Below, piece by piece: positions 7,978 through 16,831 of a DNA stretch of 64,000 nt (positions within the stretch are counted from its first letter, which is position 1; each line of letters starts with the position of its first letter). The position numbers and the translations under genes are program-made. The notes under the pieces are model-generated. The model was not told the DNA's origin and did not search any database. It saw nothing but the letters and a program-made list of their open reading frames with translations. The stretch is taken from assembly GCA_020634885.1 (NCBI GenBank), contig JACKAW010000004.1, positions 124,001-188,000 on the forward strand, read 5' to 3'. Origin of the DNA: Anaerolineales bacterium (GTDB taxonomy: Bacteria; Chloroflexota; Anaerolineae; Anaerolineales; Villigracilaceae).

Positions 7978-7995
7978 GTGTAATAGGAGTGATTT

Positions 7996-9189
7996 ATGAG
8001 TTTCTGGAATGACCCCTTGAAAGTCGCAGCAGACTGGTTGGAGGGTGTCTTCATGGGTTGGGGGATGGACTCTGTGTTTGCCCATGTTTTGGTCGCCTTC
8101 CTCGGTGTGTTCCTGCTCATCGCGTTGTTGATGGTGCTGGATATTTTCCTTGTTTGGATCGAGCGTAAGGTAGTGGCTCGCTTCCAGGATCGTTTGGGTC
8201 CGAATCGTGTAGGTCCGTATGGTTTGATCCAACCTTTTGCAGATATCATCAAGCTCATTATCAAAGAGGATACAACGCCGGGCAATGCAGATAAAGTTGT
8301 TTATAACCTTGCCCCGATCCTTTCGATGATGTCTGTGTTGATCCTTTGGGCAATTGTGCCGCTTGCACCGGTGATGCTCGGCACCGACTTGAACGTCGGT
8401 GTGCTTTTCCTTATCGCCGCCGGCGCCATTGGCACTCTTTCCATCATCATGGCGGGCTGGTCATCAAACAATAAGTTTGCGCTCATCGGCGGTTTTCGTC
8501 AGGTGGCGGTGATGGTTTCGTTTGAAGTGCCGATGTTGACCATGCTCCTCATTCCGGTGATCTTCTCCGGTTCGATGAACATGAATGCCATCATTCAAGA
8601 TCAGGATATTTGGTATTTCCTTATTTCGCCGCTTGGCGCATTGATCTTCCTGATCGCCGCGATCGCAGAACTGGGTCGCGCGCCGTTCGATCTTGCCGAG
8701 GGCGAATCGGAACTGGTCTCTGGTTTCAACATTGAATATTCCGGCATGAAGTTCGGTATGTTCTATGCGGGCGAACTTTTGCACGCTTTTACCTTTGGCG
8801 GCTTTTGGTCGATCTTGTTCTTTGGCGGTTATCGTTTCTTTGGTTTGGAACAGGTTAGCCCCTTCCTTGCCATCCTCATTTTGATCATCAAAGCGATGCT
8901 CGGATACTGGGTCATCATGTGGGTCAAGTACACCATGATGCGTATTCGTATTGACCAGATGCTTTCCTTTAACTGGAAATTCCTCACCCCGTTGTCTTTT
9001 GTCCTGCTTTTGGTAACGGCATTGATGAACGCGCTCCTCGCCTCCGCTCCAACTTGGCTCTACATCGTGGGCATGATCCTTGCGAATGTGGTCACTGGTT
9101 GGGCAGCGTTGGAAATAGCCCGTTCTGCCACCCGCCAGGAACGTGAACGTGTGGAGGGTCCCAAACAGGCGGCGGAAGTTTCGCACTAA
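7996..9189 (+). CDS. nuoH: NADH-quinone oxidoreductase subunit H
   Basis: A 397-residue polytopic subunit that joins the quinone site to the proton-pumping membrane arm. Visible signatures: WIERKVVARFQDRLGPNRVGPYGLIQPFAD in the first helices, and IAELGRAPFDLAEGESELVSGFNIEYSG, the charged loop next to the quinone chamber. About eight membrane helices, somewhat longer than E. coli NuoH (325) mainly at both termini. ATG at 7996 follows TAATAGGAG. The usual neighbour nuoI (ferredoxin subunit) is missing; nuoJ follows after 15 nt. Confidence 0.95.
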   Translation: MSFWNDPLKVAADWLEGVFMGWGMDSVFAHVLVAFLGVFLLIALLMVLDIFLVWIERKVVARFQDRLGPNRVGPYGLIQPFADIIKLIIKEDTTPGNADKVVYNLAPILSMMSVLILWAIVPLAPVMLGTDLNVGVLFLIAAGAIGTLSIIMAGWSSNNKFALIGGFRQVAVMVSFEVPMLTMLLIPVIFSGSMNMNAIIQDQDIWYFLISPLGALIFLIAAIAELGRAPFDLAEGESELVSGFNIEYSGMKFGMFYAGELLHAFTFGGFWSILFFGGYRFFGLEQVSPFLAILILIIKAMLGYWVIMWVKYTMMRIRIDQMLSFNWKFLTPLSFVLLLVTALMNALLASAPTWLYIVGMILANVVTGWAALEIARSATRQERERVEGPKQAAEVSH

Positions 9190-9204
9190 TCGGGAGAATG
9201 TGAC

Positions 9205-9714
9205 ATGACAGGTGCTCAAATTATCTTTATAGTGGTTGCACTTTACACCCTTGGCTCTGCGCTAATGGTGGTGACAACCCGTAACCTCATCCATGCTGCT
9301 TTGTGGCTTGTTTCTACATTGTTCGGTGTGGCTGTGACGTACGCACTCATGAATGCGAACTTCATTGCCGTGGTTCAGGTGGTGGTGTATATCGGCGCAA
9401 TCGCCATCCTTTTCATTTTTGCTGTGATGCTCACCCGCAAAGATATGCGCGACTCAGGTCCGCAGATGAATAAGAACTGGTGGCTGGGTGCGTTGGTGGC
9501 TGTGCTTGTATTCGCGGGGCTGGCTTTTATGCTTTCAGGGTGGAGCGGCTTCTCGAAGGTGGCAGCAGACCTCCCGTCTGGTTTTGATTCGGTCAGTCTG
9601 TTGGGTGAAGCGTTGGTTTCTCCGCAGGCATACGTCTTGCCGTTCGAAGTGGCGTCTGTGCTTCTTCTGGCAGCATTGGTCGGCGCGGTGTATGTCGCGT
9701 TTAATAGGAAATAG
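9205..9714 (+). CDS. nuoJ: NADH-quinone oxidoreductase subunit J
   Basis: A 169-residue membrane subunit with five hydrophobic helices. The stretch NANFIAVVQVVVYIGAIAILFIFAVML is the characteristic third helix containing the pi-bulge region that couples quinone chemistry to proton transfer. ATG follows CGGGAGAATG. It lies in the nuoHJKLMMN series with nuoK 14 nt downstream. Confidence 0.93.
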   Translation: MTGAQIIFIVVALYTLGSALMVVTTRNLIHAALWLVSTLFGVAVTYALMNANFIAVVQVVVYIGAIAILFIFAVMLTRKDMRDSGPQMNKNWWLGALVAVLVFAGLAFMLSGWSGFSKVAADLPSGFDSVSLLGEALVSPQAYVLPFEVASVLLLAALVGAVYVAFNRK

Positions 9715-9728
9715 GAGGCGCATAAACT

Positions 9729-10040
9729 ATGGTTCCTCTTTCATGGTATCTCACTCTCGCGGCGGCGTTGTTCAGCATTGGCTTGTTCGGTGTGCTGGTG
9801 CGGCGCAATGCGGTTGCGATCCTTCTCGGTGTTGAGTTGATGCTCAACGCTGTGAATATTAACCTCGTGGCGTTCTGGCGTTACAGCGACGCGCTCACTT
9901 CGATGGGCGGGCAGGTTTTTGCCATTATCGTGTTTGCTGTTGCTGCCGCCGAGGTGTCGGTTGGTTTGGCTTTGGTCATTTCTGCGTATCGCCGCCGCAA
10001 TACGGTGATCGCAGATGAACTTGATATGTTGAAGTGGTAG
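9729..10040 (+). CDS. nuoK: NADH-quinone oxidoreductase subunit K
   Basis: A 103-residue, three-helix membrane subunit. Both membrane glutamates of the proton pathway are present: one in GVELMLNAVNI and one in AAAEVSVGLAL. AGGAGGCG precedes the ATG. The C-terminal tail ADELDMLKW is typical. nuoL follows after 7 nt. Confidence 0.95.
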   Translation: MVPLSWYLTLAAALFSIGLFGVLVRRNAVAILLGVELMLNAVNINLVAFWRYSDALTSMGGQVFAIIVFAVAAAEVSVGLALVISAYRRRNTVIADELDMLKW

Positions 10041-10047
10041 GGAATTT

Positions 10048-12168
10048 ATGTCTACTGAATTGATTATCTGGTTGCTTCCCCTTCCGCCTGCGCTGGCATT
10101 TTTTCTAATTGTCCTGTTCACGAACAAAAGCAAGGCGTTGAGCCACACCATTGCGGTGGGCGCCGCCTTTCTTTCGTGGCTGGGTGCAATGGTCGTGTTT
10201 TTCCGTGCTGTGGGTGTGGAACATCTTGTTGAACATCCGTTTGCATCTTCGATCAACTGGCTGCCTACAGGTGAGACGTATTTGAAGATCGGTGTACTCA
10301 TTGACCCGCTCTCTGCAACTGTGCTTTTCTTTGTTGCATGGACGGTGTTGATGATCTTCCTGTACAGCGTTGGGTATCACAATTTTGGTCAGCCTGCTGG
10401 CGACCATGACCATGCCGGTCTTCCGCCTCACGGCGCAACCGTTCACGGTCACACTGTGCCTTCTGTGGAGCCAATGTATTCGCGCTTCTTCGCTTTCATT
10501 GGTTTATTCGCATTTGGCATGTTCACCCTGGTGGTATCAGACAATGTACTGACCATGTTTGTCGGCTGGGAGATCATGGGCTTGTGTTCATACCTGCTCA
10601 TCGGTTTCTGGTACGGCAAAGAATCTGCGCGTAATGCAGCGATCAAAGCCTTTATGACCACCCGGGTTGGCGATGTGTTCATGCTTTTGGGCATTGCCTT
10701 CCTCTATAGTGTGACAGGGTCACTCTCTTTCCACGATATTTTCCGCGAAGAAGTCCTTCATGCACTCGCTTCAGTTCCTTCGGGTGTGTTTGGTCTTTCT
10801 GCCGCAGGTTTGATCGGTCTCCTGCTTTTCATCGGCACTGTTGGTAAGTCGGCGCAGTTCCCGCTGCACGTTTGGCTGCCCGATGCGATGGAAGGTCCAA
10901 CCCCGGTCAGCGCGATGATCCATGCGGCGACGATGGTCTCCGCCGGTGTGTATGCGGTCATCCGCATGTTCCCGATCATCAGTCTTGATGAAAAGACCAT
11001 GACCATTGTGGCGTTCATTGGCGCATTCACGGCTCTTTTTGCCGCGACCATTGCAGTGGCACAAAACGACATCAAGCGTGTGCTGGCATACTCAACCATT
11101 TCTCAATTGGGCTTCATGATCGCCGCGCTTGGTATCCATGCGTATGTGGCTGCCACATTCCACTTGGTAACTCACGCTTTCTTCAAGGCGTTGCTCTTCC
11201 TTGGTTCTGGCTCCGTCATTCACGGCATGGAACATGGAGTTTTACACACGGGTAATCACAAAGTAGACCCGCAAGATATGTTCAACATGGGCGGTCTGAA
11301 AGATAAGATGCCCAAAACCTTCTGGACCTTCCTCATCGGCGGTTTTGCGCTCTCTGGCTTCCCGCTTGTGACGGCGGGCTTCTGGTCCAAAGATGAAATC
11401 CTTGCCGATGCCTGGGCGCACGGACACACGGCTGTGTTCTTCACCCTTGCGATTGCAGCCTTCCTGACCGCGTTCTATACCATGCGCCAGATCACATTGA
11501 CCTTCTTCGGCGAACCTCGTACAGAAGAAGCCAGACATGCTCACGAAACCCCGTGGACAATGACAACCCCGCTGATCGTACTCTCAGTCTTTGCTGTTGG
11601 TTTTGGCTGGGTGGGTATGCCGCACTGGATCACCGGCGGGTTGGTTGAAAATTGGTTCCATCACTTTGTTGGTTCCATGCTGCATGAGCATTCTGAAGAA
11701 TTGGCATTCAATATCGTCCCACTGGCAACCTCGTTAATCGTTGCCCTCGGCGGCTTGGCTGCTGGTTACTTTGTTTACCGCAACGTGGACTCCCCCGAAC
11801 AGGACAAACTCCAGATCCCTGTTCTCAAGAACAAATGGTATGTGGATGAACTCTATAACATAATCTTCATCAAACCTGCCGTATGGTTCTCTGAAGTCTT
11901 TGTTTCCAAGTGGATGGATAAAGGCTTCATCGATGGAATCCTCCACATCTTTGGACCCACTACCGGCGGAATCGGAAGCGCGATCCGCAATTACTTCGAC
12001 CTGCCCATCATCAATCAACTTCTCGGCGACGGTTCTGCCGAAGTGACTTGGTGGTTTGGTAAAAATCTTCGCCCCATTCAAACGGGACGCATTCAGCAGT
12101 ACCTTATTCTCTCGCTCATCCTGCTCTTTGTGGTTGGCGGGCTGCTGTACTTCCTGTTGATGGCATAG
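10048..12168 (+). CDS. nuoL: NADH-quinone oxidoreductase subunit L, long-helix form
   Basis: A 706-residue antiporter-like distal pump of complex I, about 90 residues longer than E. coli NuoL. Channel residues are kept: Glu175 in FVGWEIMGLC and Lys267 in VGKSAQFPLHVWLPDA. Two extra parts explain the length. One is a His-rich loop (about 111-135, HNFGQPAGDHDHAG...). The other is a longer lateral helix: the distance between IDG (628-630) and IQTG (677-680) is 46 residues, about 25 more than the roughly 20 I expect in ordinary NuoL. A lengthened lateral helix is expected when two NuoM subunits must be spanned, and two nuoM genes follow immediately. Confidence 0.93.
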   Translation: MSTELIIWLLPLPPALAFFLIVLFTNKSKALSHTIAVGAAFLSWLGAMVVFFRAVGVEHLVEHPFASSINWLPTGETYLKIGVLIDPLSATVLFFVAWTVLMIFLYSVGYHNFGQPAGDHDHAGLPPHGATVHGHTVPSVEPMYSRFFAFIGLFAFGMFTLVVSDNVLTMFVGWEIMGLCSYLLIGFWYGKESARNAAIKAFMTTRVGDVFMLLGIAFLYSVTGSLSFHDIFREEVLHALASVPSGVFGLSAAGLIGLLLFIGTVGKSAQFPLHVWLPDAMEGPTPVSAMIHAATMVSAGVYAVIRMFPIISLDEKTMTIVAFIGAFTALFAATIAVAQNDIKRVLAYSTISQLGFMIAALGIHAYVAATFHLVTHAFFKALLFLGSGSVIHGMEHGVLHTGNHKVDPQDMFNMGGLKDKMPKTFWTFLIGGFALSGFPLVTAGFWSKDEILADAWAHGHTAVFFTLAIAAFLTAFYTMRQITLTFFGEPRTEEARHAHETPWTMTTPLIVLSVFAVGFGWVGMPHWITGGLVENWFHHFVGSMLHEHSEELAFNIVPLATSLIVALGGLAAGYFVYRNVDSPEQDKLQIPVLKNKWYVDELYNIIFIKPAVWFSEVFVSKWMDKGFIDGILHIFGPTTGGIGSAIRNYFDLPIINQLLGDGSAEVTWWFGKNLRPIQTGRIQQYLILSLILLFVVGGLLYFLLMA

Positions 12169-12174
12169 GAGCAT

Positions 12175-13698
12175 ATGATGGAATATTTCAATACACATCT
12201 CCTTAGCCTGATCCTTTTCACACCCGCTATTGCGGCATTGATCATGCTCTTTTTGCCGAGCAACAACCAGCTTCAACGATGGTTCGCTTTCAGCGCCAGC
12301 CTGATCCCCTTCATCATGACTCTCGTGCTTTGGAACCAGTTCGACCCAAATACAGCGGGTTTCCAGTTTGAAGAAAAATACGCCTGGTACGAAGCAATCC
12401 ACTCCTCCTTCCACGTCGGCGTGGACGGCATTTCACTCTCAATGGTTTTGCTCACCACCTTCCTGACCCCGCTTGCCATTCTTGCATCCTTTAGCGTAAG
12501 CGACCGCGTCAAGCCATACATGATGCTCTTCCTCTTCCTTGAGACAGGCATGCTCGGCGTCTTCATGGCGCTAGATCTGCTGATCTTCTTCGTCTTCTGG
12601 GAAATCGGCTTGGTTCCCATGTACTTCCTCATTAACCAATGGGGGAGCGCAAACCGAAACTATGCTTCACTTAAGTTCATGATCTACACCATGGGCGGAT
12701 CACTCGGCTTGCTGCTCGCGGTGCAATTACTCGGCGTTCTTTTTGGGACCTTCGATCTGGTTGCCCTCTACCAGCAGTGGAATTCGCTGTCAGCGGATAC
12801 CATCCTCCTTGGTATGCCAATCCATACCGTAAAGACCATTGCATTCTGGGCATTTGCCATCGCTTTTGCCGTGAAGGTTCCGCTGTGGCCCTTCCACACC
12901 TGGCTGCCCGATGCTCACACCGAAGCCCCAACCGCTGGCTCCATGATCCTCGCAGGTGTTCTGCTCAAACTGGGCGCCTACGGCTTCATTCGCCTCGTCC
13001 TGCCGCTTTATCCGGTTGAAGCGAAGATATTCGCTGGCGCGCTGGCTGTCCTTGCTGTTGGCGCCATCGTATTTGGCGCATTCGGTTCCTTTGGTCAGAC
13101 AGATTTCAAACGCCTCGTGGCGTACTCCTCTGTCAACCACATGGGTTTTGTGGTGCTTGGCATCGCCGCGGCTGGACTTGCCGCTGGTACACCCGACGCA
13201 CACATTGCCATGAGCGGCGCGGTCTTGCAGATGTTCAATCACGGTTTATCTGCGGCGGGAATGTTCTTCCTCGTTGGTGTGATCTACGAACGCACCCACA
13301 CCCGCAACCTGGATGATTTTGGCGGCTTGTTCCCGCTGGTTCCTGTCTATGGCGGCATTTTGATCTTCACCTCCATGGCTTCGCTTGGGCTGCCCGGCTT
13401 GAACGGCTTTGTTTCTGAGTTCATGATCGTGCGGGGCTCGTATCAACCGCTGACGATCTACACTGCCATTTCCATGCTCGGTTTGCTGTTCACAGGCGCG
13501 TACATCCTCAAGGGTGTCAAGAAAGTTTTGCATGGACCCATGAACGAGCACTGGGCTCACGGCGAACATAAACTGACCGAGATCAACCTGCGTGAGATTC
13601 TCGTGATGGCTCCGCTGATGGCGCTGATGCTCTTCACAGGCGTCTGGCCCATGTGGATCCTCGATATCATCAACAAAGCCGTCACGGCTCTGTTCTAA
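12175..13698 (+). CDS. nuoM: NADH-quinone oxidoreductase subunit M, first copy (canonical)
   Basis: A 507-residue antiporter-like proton pump. All key channel residues align with E. coli NuoM: Glu143 in FWEIGLVPMY, Lys234 in FAVKVPLWPFH, Lys265 in GVLLKLGAYG and Glu415 in FVSEFMIV. Also seen: WLPDAHTEAPTAGS, FGQTDFKRLVAYSSVNHMGF and YERTHTRNL. Six nt separate it from nuoL and seven from the second nuoM copy, so both are in one transcript. Confidence 0.95.
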   Translation: MMEYFNTHLLSLILFTPAIAALIMLFLPSNNQLQRWFAFSASLIPFIMTLVLWNQFDPNTAGFQFEEKYAWYEAIHSSFHVGVDGISLSMVLLTTFLTPLAILASFSVSDRVKPYMMLFLFLETGMLGVFMALDLLIFFVFWEIGLVPMYFLINQWGSANRNYASLKFMIYTMGGSLGLLLAVQLLGVLFGTFDLVALYQQWNSLSADTILLGMPIHTVKTIAFWAFAIAFAVKVPLWPFHTWLPDAHTEAPTAGSMILAGVLLKLGAYGFIRLVLPLYPVEAKIFAGALAVLAVGAIVFGAFGSFGQTDFKRLVAYSSVNHMGFVVLGIAAAGLAAGTPDAHIAMSGAVLQMFNHGLSAAGMFFLVGVIYERTHTRNLDDFGGLFPLVPVYGGILIFTSMASLGLPGLNGFVSEFMIVRGSYQPLTIYTAISMLGLLFTGAYILKGVKKVLHGPMNEHWAHGEHKLTEINLREILVMAPLMALMLFTGVWPMWILDIINKAVTALF

Positions 13699-13705
13699 GA
13701 GGTGG

Positions 13706-15229
13706 ATGATGAATTTTCCCATCTTAAGTGTTATTACCTTCCTTCCGTTCGTTGCGGGCGTCCTCATCTTATTGATGCCCGCCAACCGGAAGAATGAAAT
13801 CCGCGCGGTAGCCCTTGCCGCCGCAGTGATGGACTTGCTGCTCACCGGCTGGGTGTACGCGCAATATTTGGTAAATGATTTGCAGGGATACCAGTTCATT
13901 GAAAAATACACCTGGTTAAGCATCCCGCCGATCAATATTGACCTTCACTTTGGCGTAGACGGTATGAGCGCCCCCCTGGTGCTGCTCACAGGCGTCGTTA
14001 TGTTCACTGGTGTGCTGATCTCCTGGGGCAATGATGACCCGCATGTAATGGCAGGCATTCAAGACCGCCCGCGTGAATTCTTCGCCTTCCTCTTTCTTCT
14101 GGCTGGCGGCGTGCTTGGCGTATTTGTCTCGCTCGACCTGTTCATGCTGTTCTTCTTTTACGAGATCGCGGTATTCCCCATGTACTTGCTCATTGCCATT
14201 TGGGGCTGGGTAAAGACCCGTGAATACGCCGCCATGAAGTTGACCCTCTACCTGTTCGTCGGTTCCGTGGTCGCCCTGGTCGGCGTCCTCGCCATGTACT
14301 GGACGCAATACCAGAACACCGGCATCCTATCTTTCAACATGCTTGAAATGGAAAACGCAGGTTTCTCAACCGCTTTCCAAAACCTCTGGTTCCTGCCGGT
14401 CTTCCTGGGCTTTGCAGTGCTTGGCGGTATTTGGCCCTTCCACAACTGGTCGCCAGATGGTCACGTTGCGGCACCGACCGCGGTTTCCATGTTCCACGCA
14501 GGTGTATTGATGAAACTCGGCGCATTCGCCGCCTTGCGCGTTGGCGTCATGCTCCTGCCCGAAGGCGCCCACACATGGTCTTGGCTCATCATGACCTTTG
14601 CCGGTGTTGCCGTTGTGTACGGCGCATTCATCGCCTTTGTTCAAACCGACATGAAATACATGATCGGCTTTTCCTCGGTTTCTCACATGGGTTTGGTGGT
14701 GCTCGGCATCTCCACACTCAATGAAACCGGCATCCTTGGTGCGGGCGTTCAAATGGTCTCACACGGCATCATGACGGCGCTCTTCTTTGCTGTAACCGGC
14801 ATGATCTACGACCGCGCTCACACCCGCATGATCCCCGAACTCGGCGGCATCGCCAAAGTAATGCCCTTTGCCACCATCGGCTTCATCATCGGCGGGTTGG
14901 TCTCCATGGGTATGCCCGGCTTCTCAGGCTTCGTCGCAGAATTCCCGATTTTTATGGGTGTCTGGCGTGAACAGTGGCTGGTGGCAGTTATCGCAAGCAT
15001 CTCCATCGTCATCACCGCAGCCTATATCATGATGAACATCCGCAAAGTATTCTTCTCGCCCATGCCTGAAAAACTCGAAGGGCATATCAGCGATGTCACC
15101 GTGTTAGACAAAGTGGCAATCACCACGCTCAGCCTGTTGATGATCGTCATCGGCATGTTCCCCGCAGTTATTGTGCCGATGGTGGAAACAGGCGTGAAAT
15201 ACATAATGAACCTATTGGGAGGTGCATAA
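13706..15229 (+). CDS. nuoM: NADH-quinone oxidoreductase subunit M, second copy (divergent)
   Basis: A second 507-residue NuoM-type pump, clearly not a recent duplicate of the first: it shares only motifs. Glu153 (FFFYEIAVFPMY), Lys270 (GVLMKLGAFA) and FVAEF are kept, but the helix-7 lysine of the canonical pump is replaced (FAVLGGIWPFHNW; Leu239 aligns with Lys234 of the first copy). The motif WSPDGHVAAPTAVSMFHAGV is common in a NuoM branch. Tandem nuoM genes mark the reported two-NuoM form of complex I, proposed to move extra protons per NADH. The stop overlaps the nuoN start by one base (TAATG at 15227-15231). Confidence 0.92.
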   Translation: MMNFPILSVITFLPFVAGVLILLMPANRKNEIRAVALAAAVMDLLLTGWVYAQYLVNDLQGYQFIEKYTWLSIPPINIDLHFGVDGMSAPLVLLTGVVMFTGVLISWGNDDPHVMAGIQDRPREFFAFLFLLAGGVLGVFVSLDLFMLFFFYEIAVFPMYLLIAIWGWVKTREYAAMKLTLYLFVGSVVALVGVLAMYWTQYQNTGILSFNMLEMENAGFSTAFQNLWFLPVFLGFAVLGGIWPFHNWSPDGHVAAPTAVSMFHAGVLMKLGAFAALRVGVMLLPEGAHTWSWLIMTFAGVAVVYGAFIAFVQTDMKYMIGFSSVSHMGLVVLGISTLNETGILGAGVQMVSHGIMTALFFAVTGMIYDRAHTRMIPELGGIAKVMPFATIGFIIGGLVSMGMPGFSGFVAEFPIFMGVWREQWLVAVIASISIVITAAYIMMNIRKVFFSPMPEKLEGHISDVTVLDKVAITTLSLLMIVIGMFPAVIVPMVETGVKYIMNLLGGA

Positions 15230-16677
15230 TGTTTACAAGTATGACTTTCGCCTCCATACTTCCCGAGATCCTGATCCTAACCATTGGGCTTTTAGTCCTC
15301 ATCTTTGAGCCGTTCTGGAAAGAAGATCAAAAGCGCAATGCTGGCTGGCTCACCGCTGGCGGTTTGCTCATTGCCATGTTGCTGAGTATGCTGTTCGGAC
15401 GCCCGGGCGAACCGACAGAAGTCCTTGGCGGCATGATCCGCTTTGACTGGTTCGGCTTCTTCCTCAAAATGTTGTTCATGTTCGCTGCTGCCGCAACCGC
15501 CTTGCTTTTGATGGATCACGAGCAGGTTGGCAAGCGTGGCGAAGCGTATGTGATGCTTCTCGCCGCTCTCATTGGCATGAACCTGATGGCATCTTCTGCT
15601 GACCTTGTGATGCTTTATCTCTCCATTGAAACTGCATCCATCCCGATGTACATTCTCGCCGGTTTTCTGGTGGGTGACGAACGTTCCACGGAAGCGGGGT
15701 TCAAGTACTTCCTCTACGGCACGCTTGCCTCAACTGTAATGTTGTACGGTTTCAGTCTGGTTTTCGGCTTCTCTGGCTCGACCAATCTGTATGAAATTGC
15801 ATCCGCCTTGACGGCTGGCTCTATTTCACCTTTGCTTGCCTTTGGGGTCGTCTCTCTGATCGTTGTGGGCTTGGGCTTCAAAGTCTCCATTGTCCCCTTC
15901 CATTTCTGGGCGCCAGATGTCTATCAAGGCGCACCCACGCCGGTTGCGGGCTATCTTTCCACCGCTTCAAAAGCGGCTGGTTTTGCGGTTATCCTGCGCC
16001 TGTTCTTTATTGCCTTCCCTGAATTCACCAGCACTTGGACAATGATCCTTGCAGTGCTTGCTGCCATTTCCATGACCGTTGGCAACTTGCTGGCGCTGCC
16101 CCAAACAAATATCAAACGCCTGTTGGCGTACTCGTCCATTTCACATGCTGGTTACGCACTGATCGGCGCTGTGGCGTTTAGTCAATTTGGTGCGGCGAGC
16201 GTGGTCTTCTATATGGCTGCATACATCGCTACAAACCTGCTCGCCTTCGGTCTTGTGATGGCGTTCAGTCGTATTACTGGTTTGGAAGAAGTCACAGACT
16301 ATGCAGGTTTGAGTCGCCGTAACCCGTTGATGGGTTTAATGATGTTGGCTGCATTCCTTTCTCTGGCTGGTATGCCTCCTTTCGGTGGTTTCGTGGCAAA
16401 GGTTTTCGTCTTTGCTGCGGGCGTGCAGGCGAATTACACATGGTTGGTTATTGTGGGTATCATCAACTCGATCATCGGCGTGTATTACTACCTGAATGTG
16501 TTGAAGTATGTTTACCTCTACCGCTTACCGGGTGAAGATGAAGAGAATCATCCAATTCCGTTAACACAGTCGTATACGATCGCTTTGGTGGTTCTGGTCA
16601 TTGGAGTGATCCTGCTGGGAACGGTATTCGGTCCGTTCTTTAATTGGTCTGACGCGGGAGCGTTGAACCTTTTCTAA
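15229..16677 (+). CDS. nuoN: NADH-quinone oxidoreductase subunit N
   Basis: A 482-residue antiporter-like pump next to NuoK in the membrane arm. Seen: LYLSIETASIPMYIL with the conserved Glu, GLGFKVSIVPFHFWAPDVYQGAPTPV with the helix-7 Lys, and LPQTNIKRLLAYSSISHAGY. The ATG at 15229 is coupled to the second nuoM by a one-base overlap. It closes the complex I cluster; a terminator follows at 16689. Confidence 0.95.
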   Translation: MFTSMTFASILPEILILTIGLLVLIFEPFWKEDQKRNAGWLTAGGLLIAMLLSMLFGRPGEPTEVLGGMIRFDWFGFFLKMLFMFAAAATALLLMDHEQVGKRGEAYVMLLAALIGMNLMASSADLVMLYLSIETASIPMYILAGFLVGDERSTEAGFKYFLYGTLASTVMLYGFSLVFGFSGSTNLYEIASALTAGSISPLLAFGVVSLIVVGLGFKVSIVPFHFWAPDVYQGAPTPVAGYLSTASKAAGFAVILRLFFIAFPEFTSTWTMILAVLAAISMTVGNLLALPQTNIKRLLAYSSISHAGYALIGAVAFSQFGAASVVFYMAAYIATNLLAFGLVMAFSRITGLEEVTDYAGLSRRNPLMGLMMLAAFLSLAGMPPFGGFVAKVFVFAAGVQANYTWLVIVGIINSIIGVYYYLNVLKYVYLYRLPGEDEENHPIPLTQSYTIALVVLVIGVILLGTVFGPFFNWSDAGALNLF

Positions 16678-16688
16678 TTAACTTGCTT

Positions 16689-16723
16689 AGACCGCGGGTA
16701 ACGTGAGTTGTCCGCGGTCTTTT
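16689..16723 (+). terminator. Terminator of the nuo cluster
   Basis: AGACCGCGG (16689-16697) pairs with CCGCGGTCT (16712-16720) and runs into TTT. It lies 11 nt after the nuoN stop, ahead of the separate ATP synthase promoter. Confidence 0.75.
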
Positions 16724-16794
16724 GCGGGTAGGCAAAGGCTTGAAGCGCAAAAACAGTACCGAGGTAGGGGGGAGGCGTCTAGTCTCATTTCGGT

Positions 16795-16823
16795 TTGACG
16801 CTCTTAGCCCTGTCAGTTATAAT
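16795..16823 (+). promoter_or_regulatory. Strong sigma70-type promoter of the Fo operon, predicts a leaderless mRNA
   Basis: TTGACG (16795-16800), a 17-nt spacer and TATAAT (16818-16823). Transcription would start about 16830, only one to two bases before the ATG at 16832, and no Shine-Dalgarno sequence precedes that ATG. Confidence 0.8.
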
Positions 16824-16831
16824 CGTGCGAC

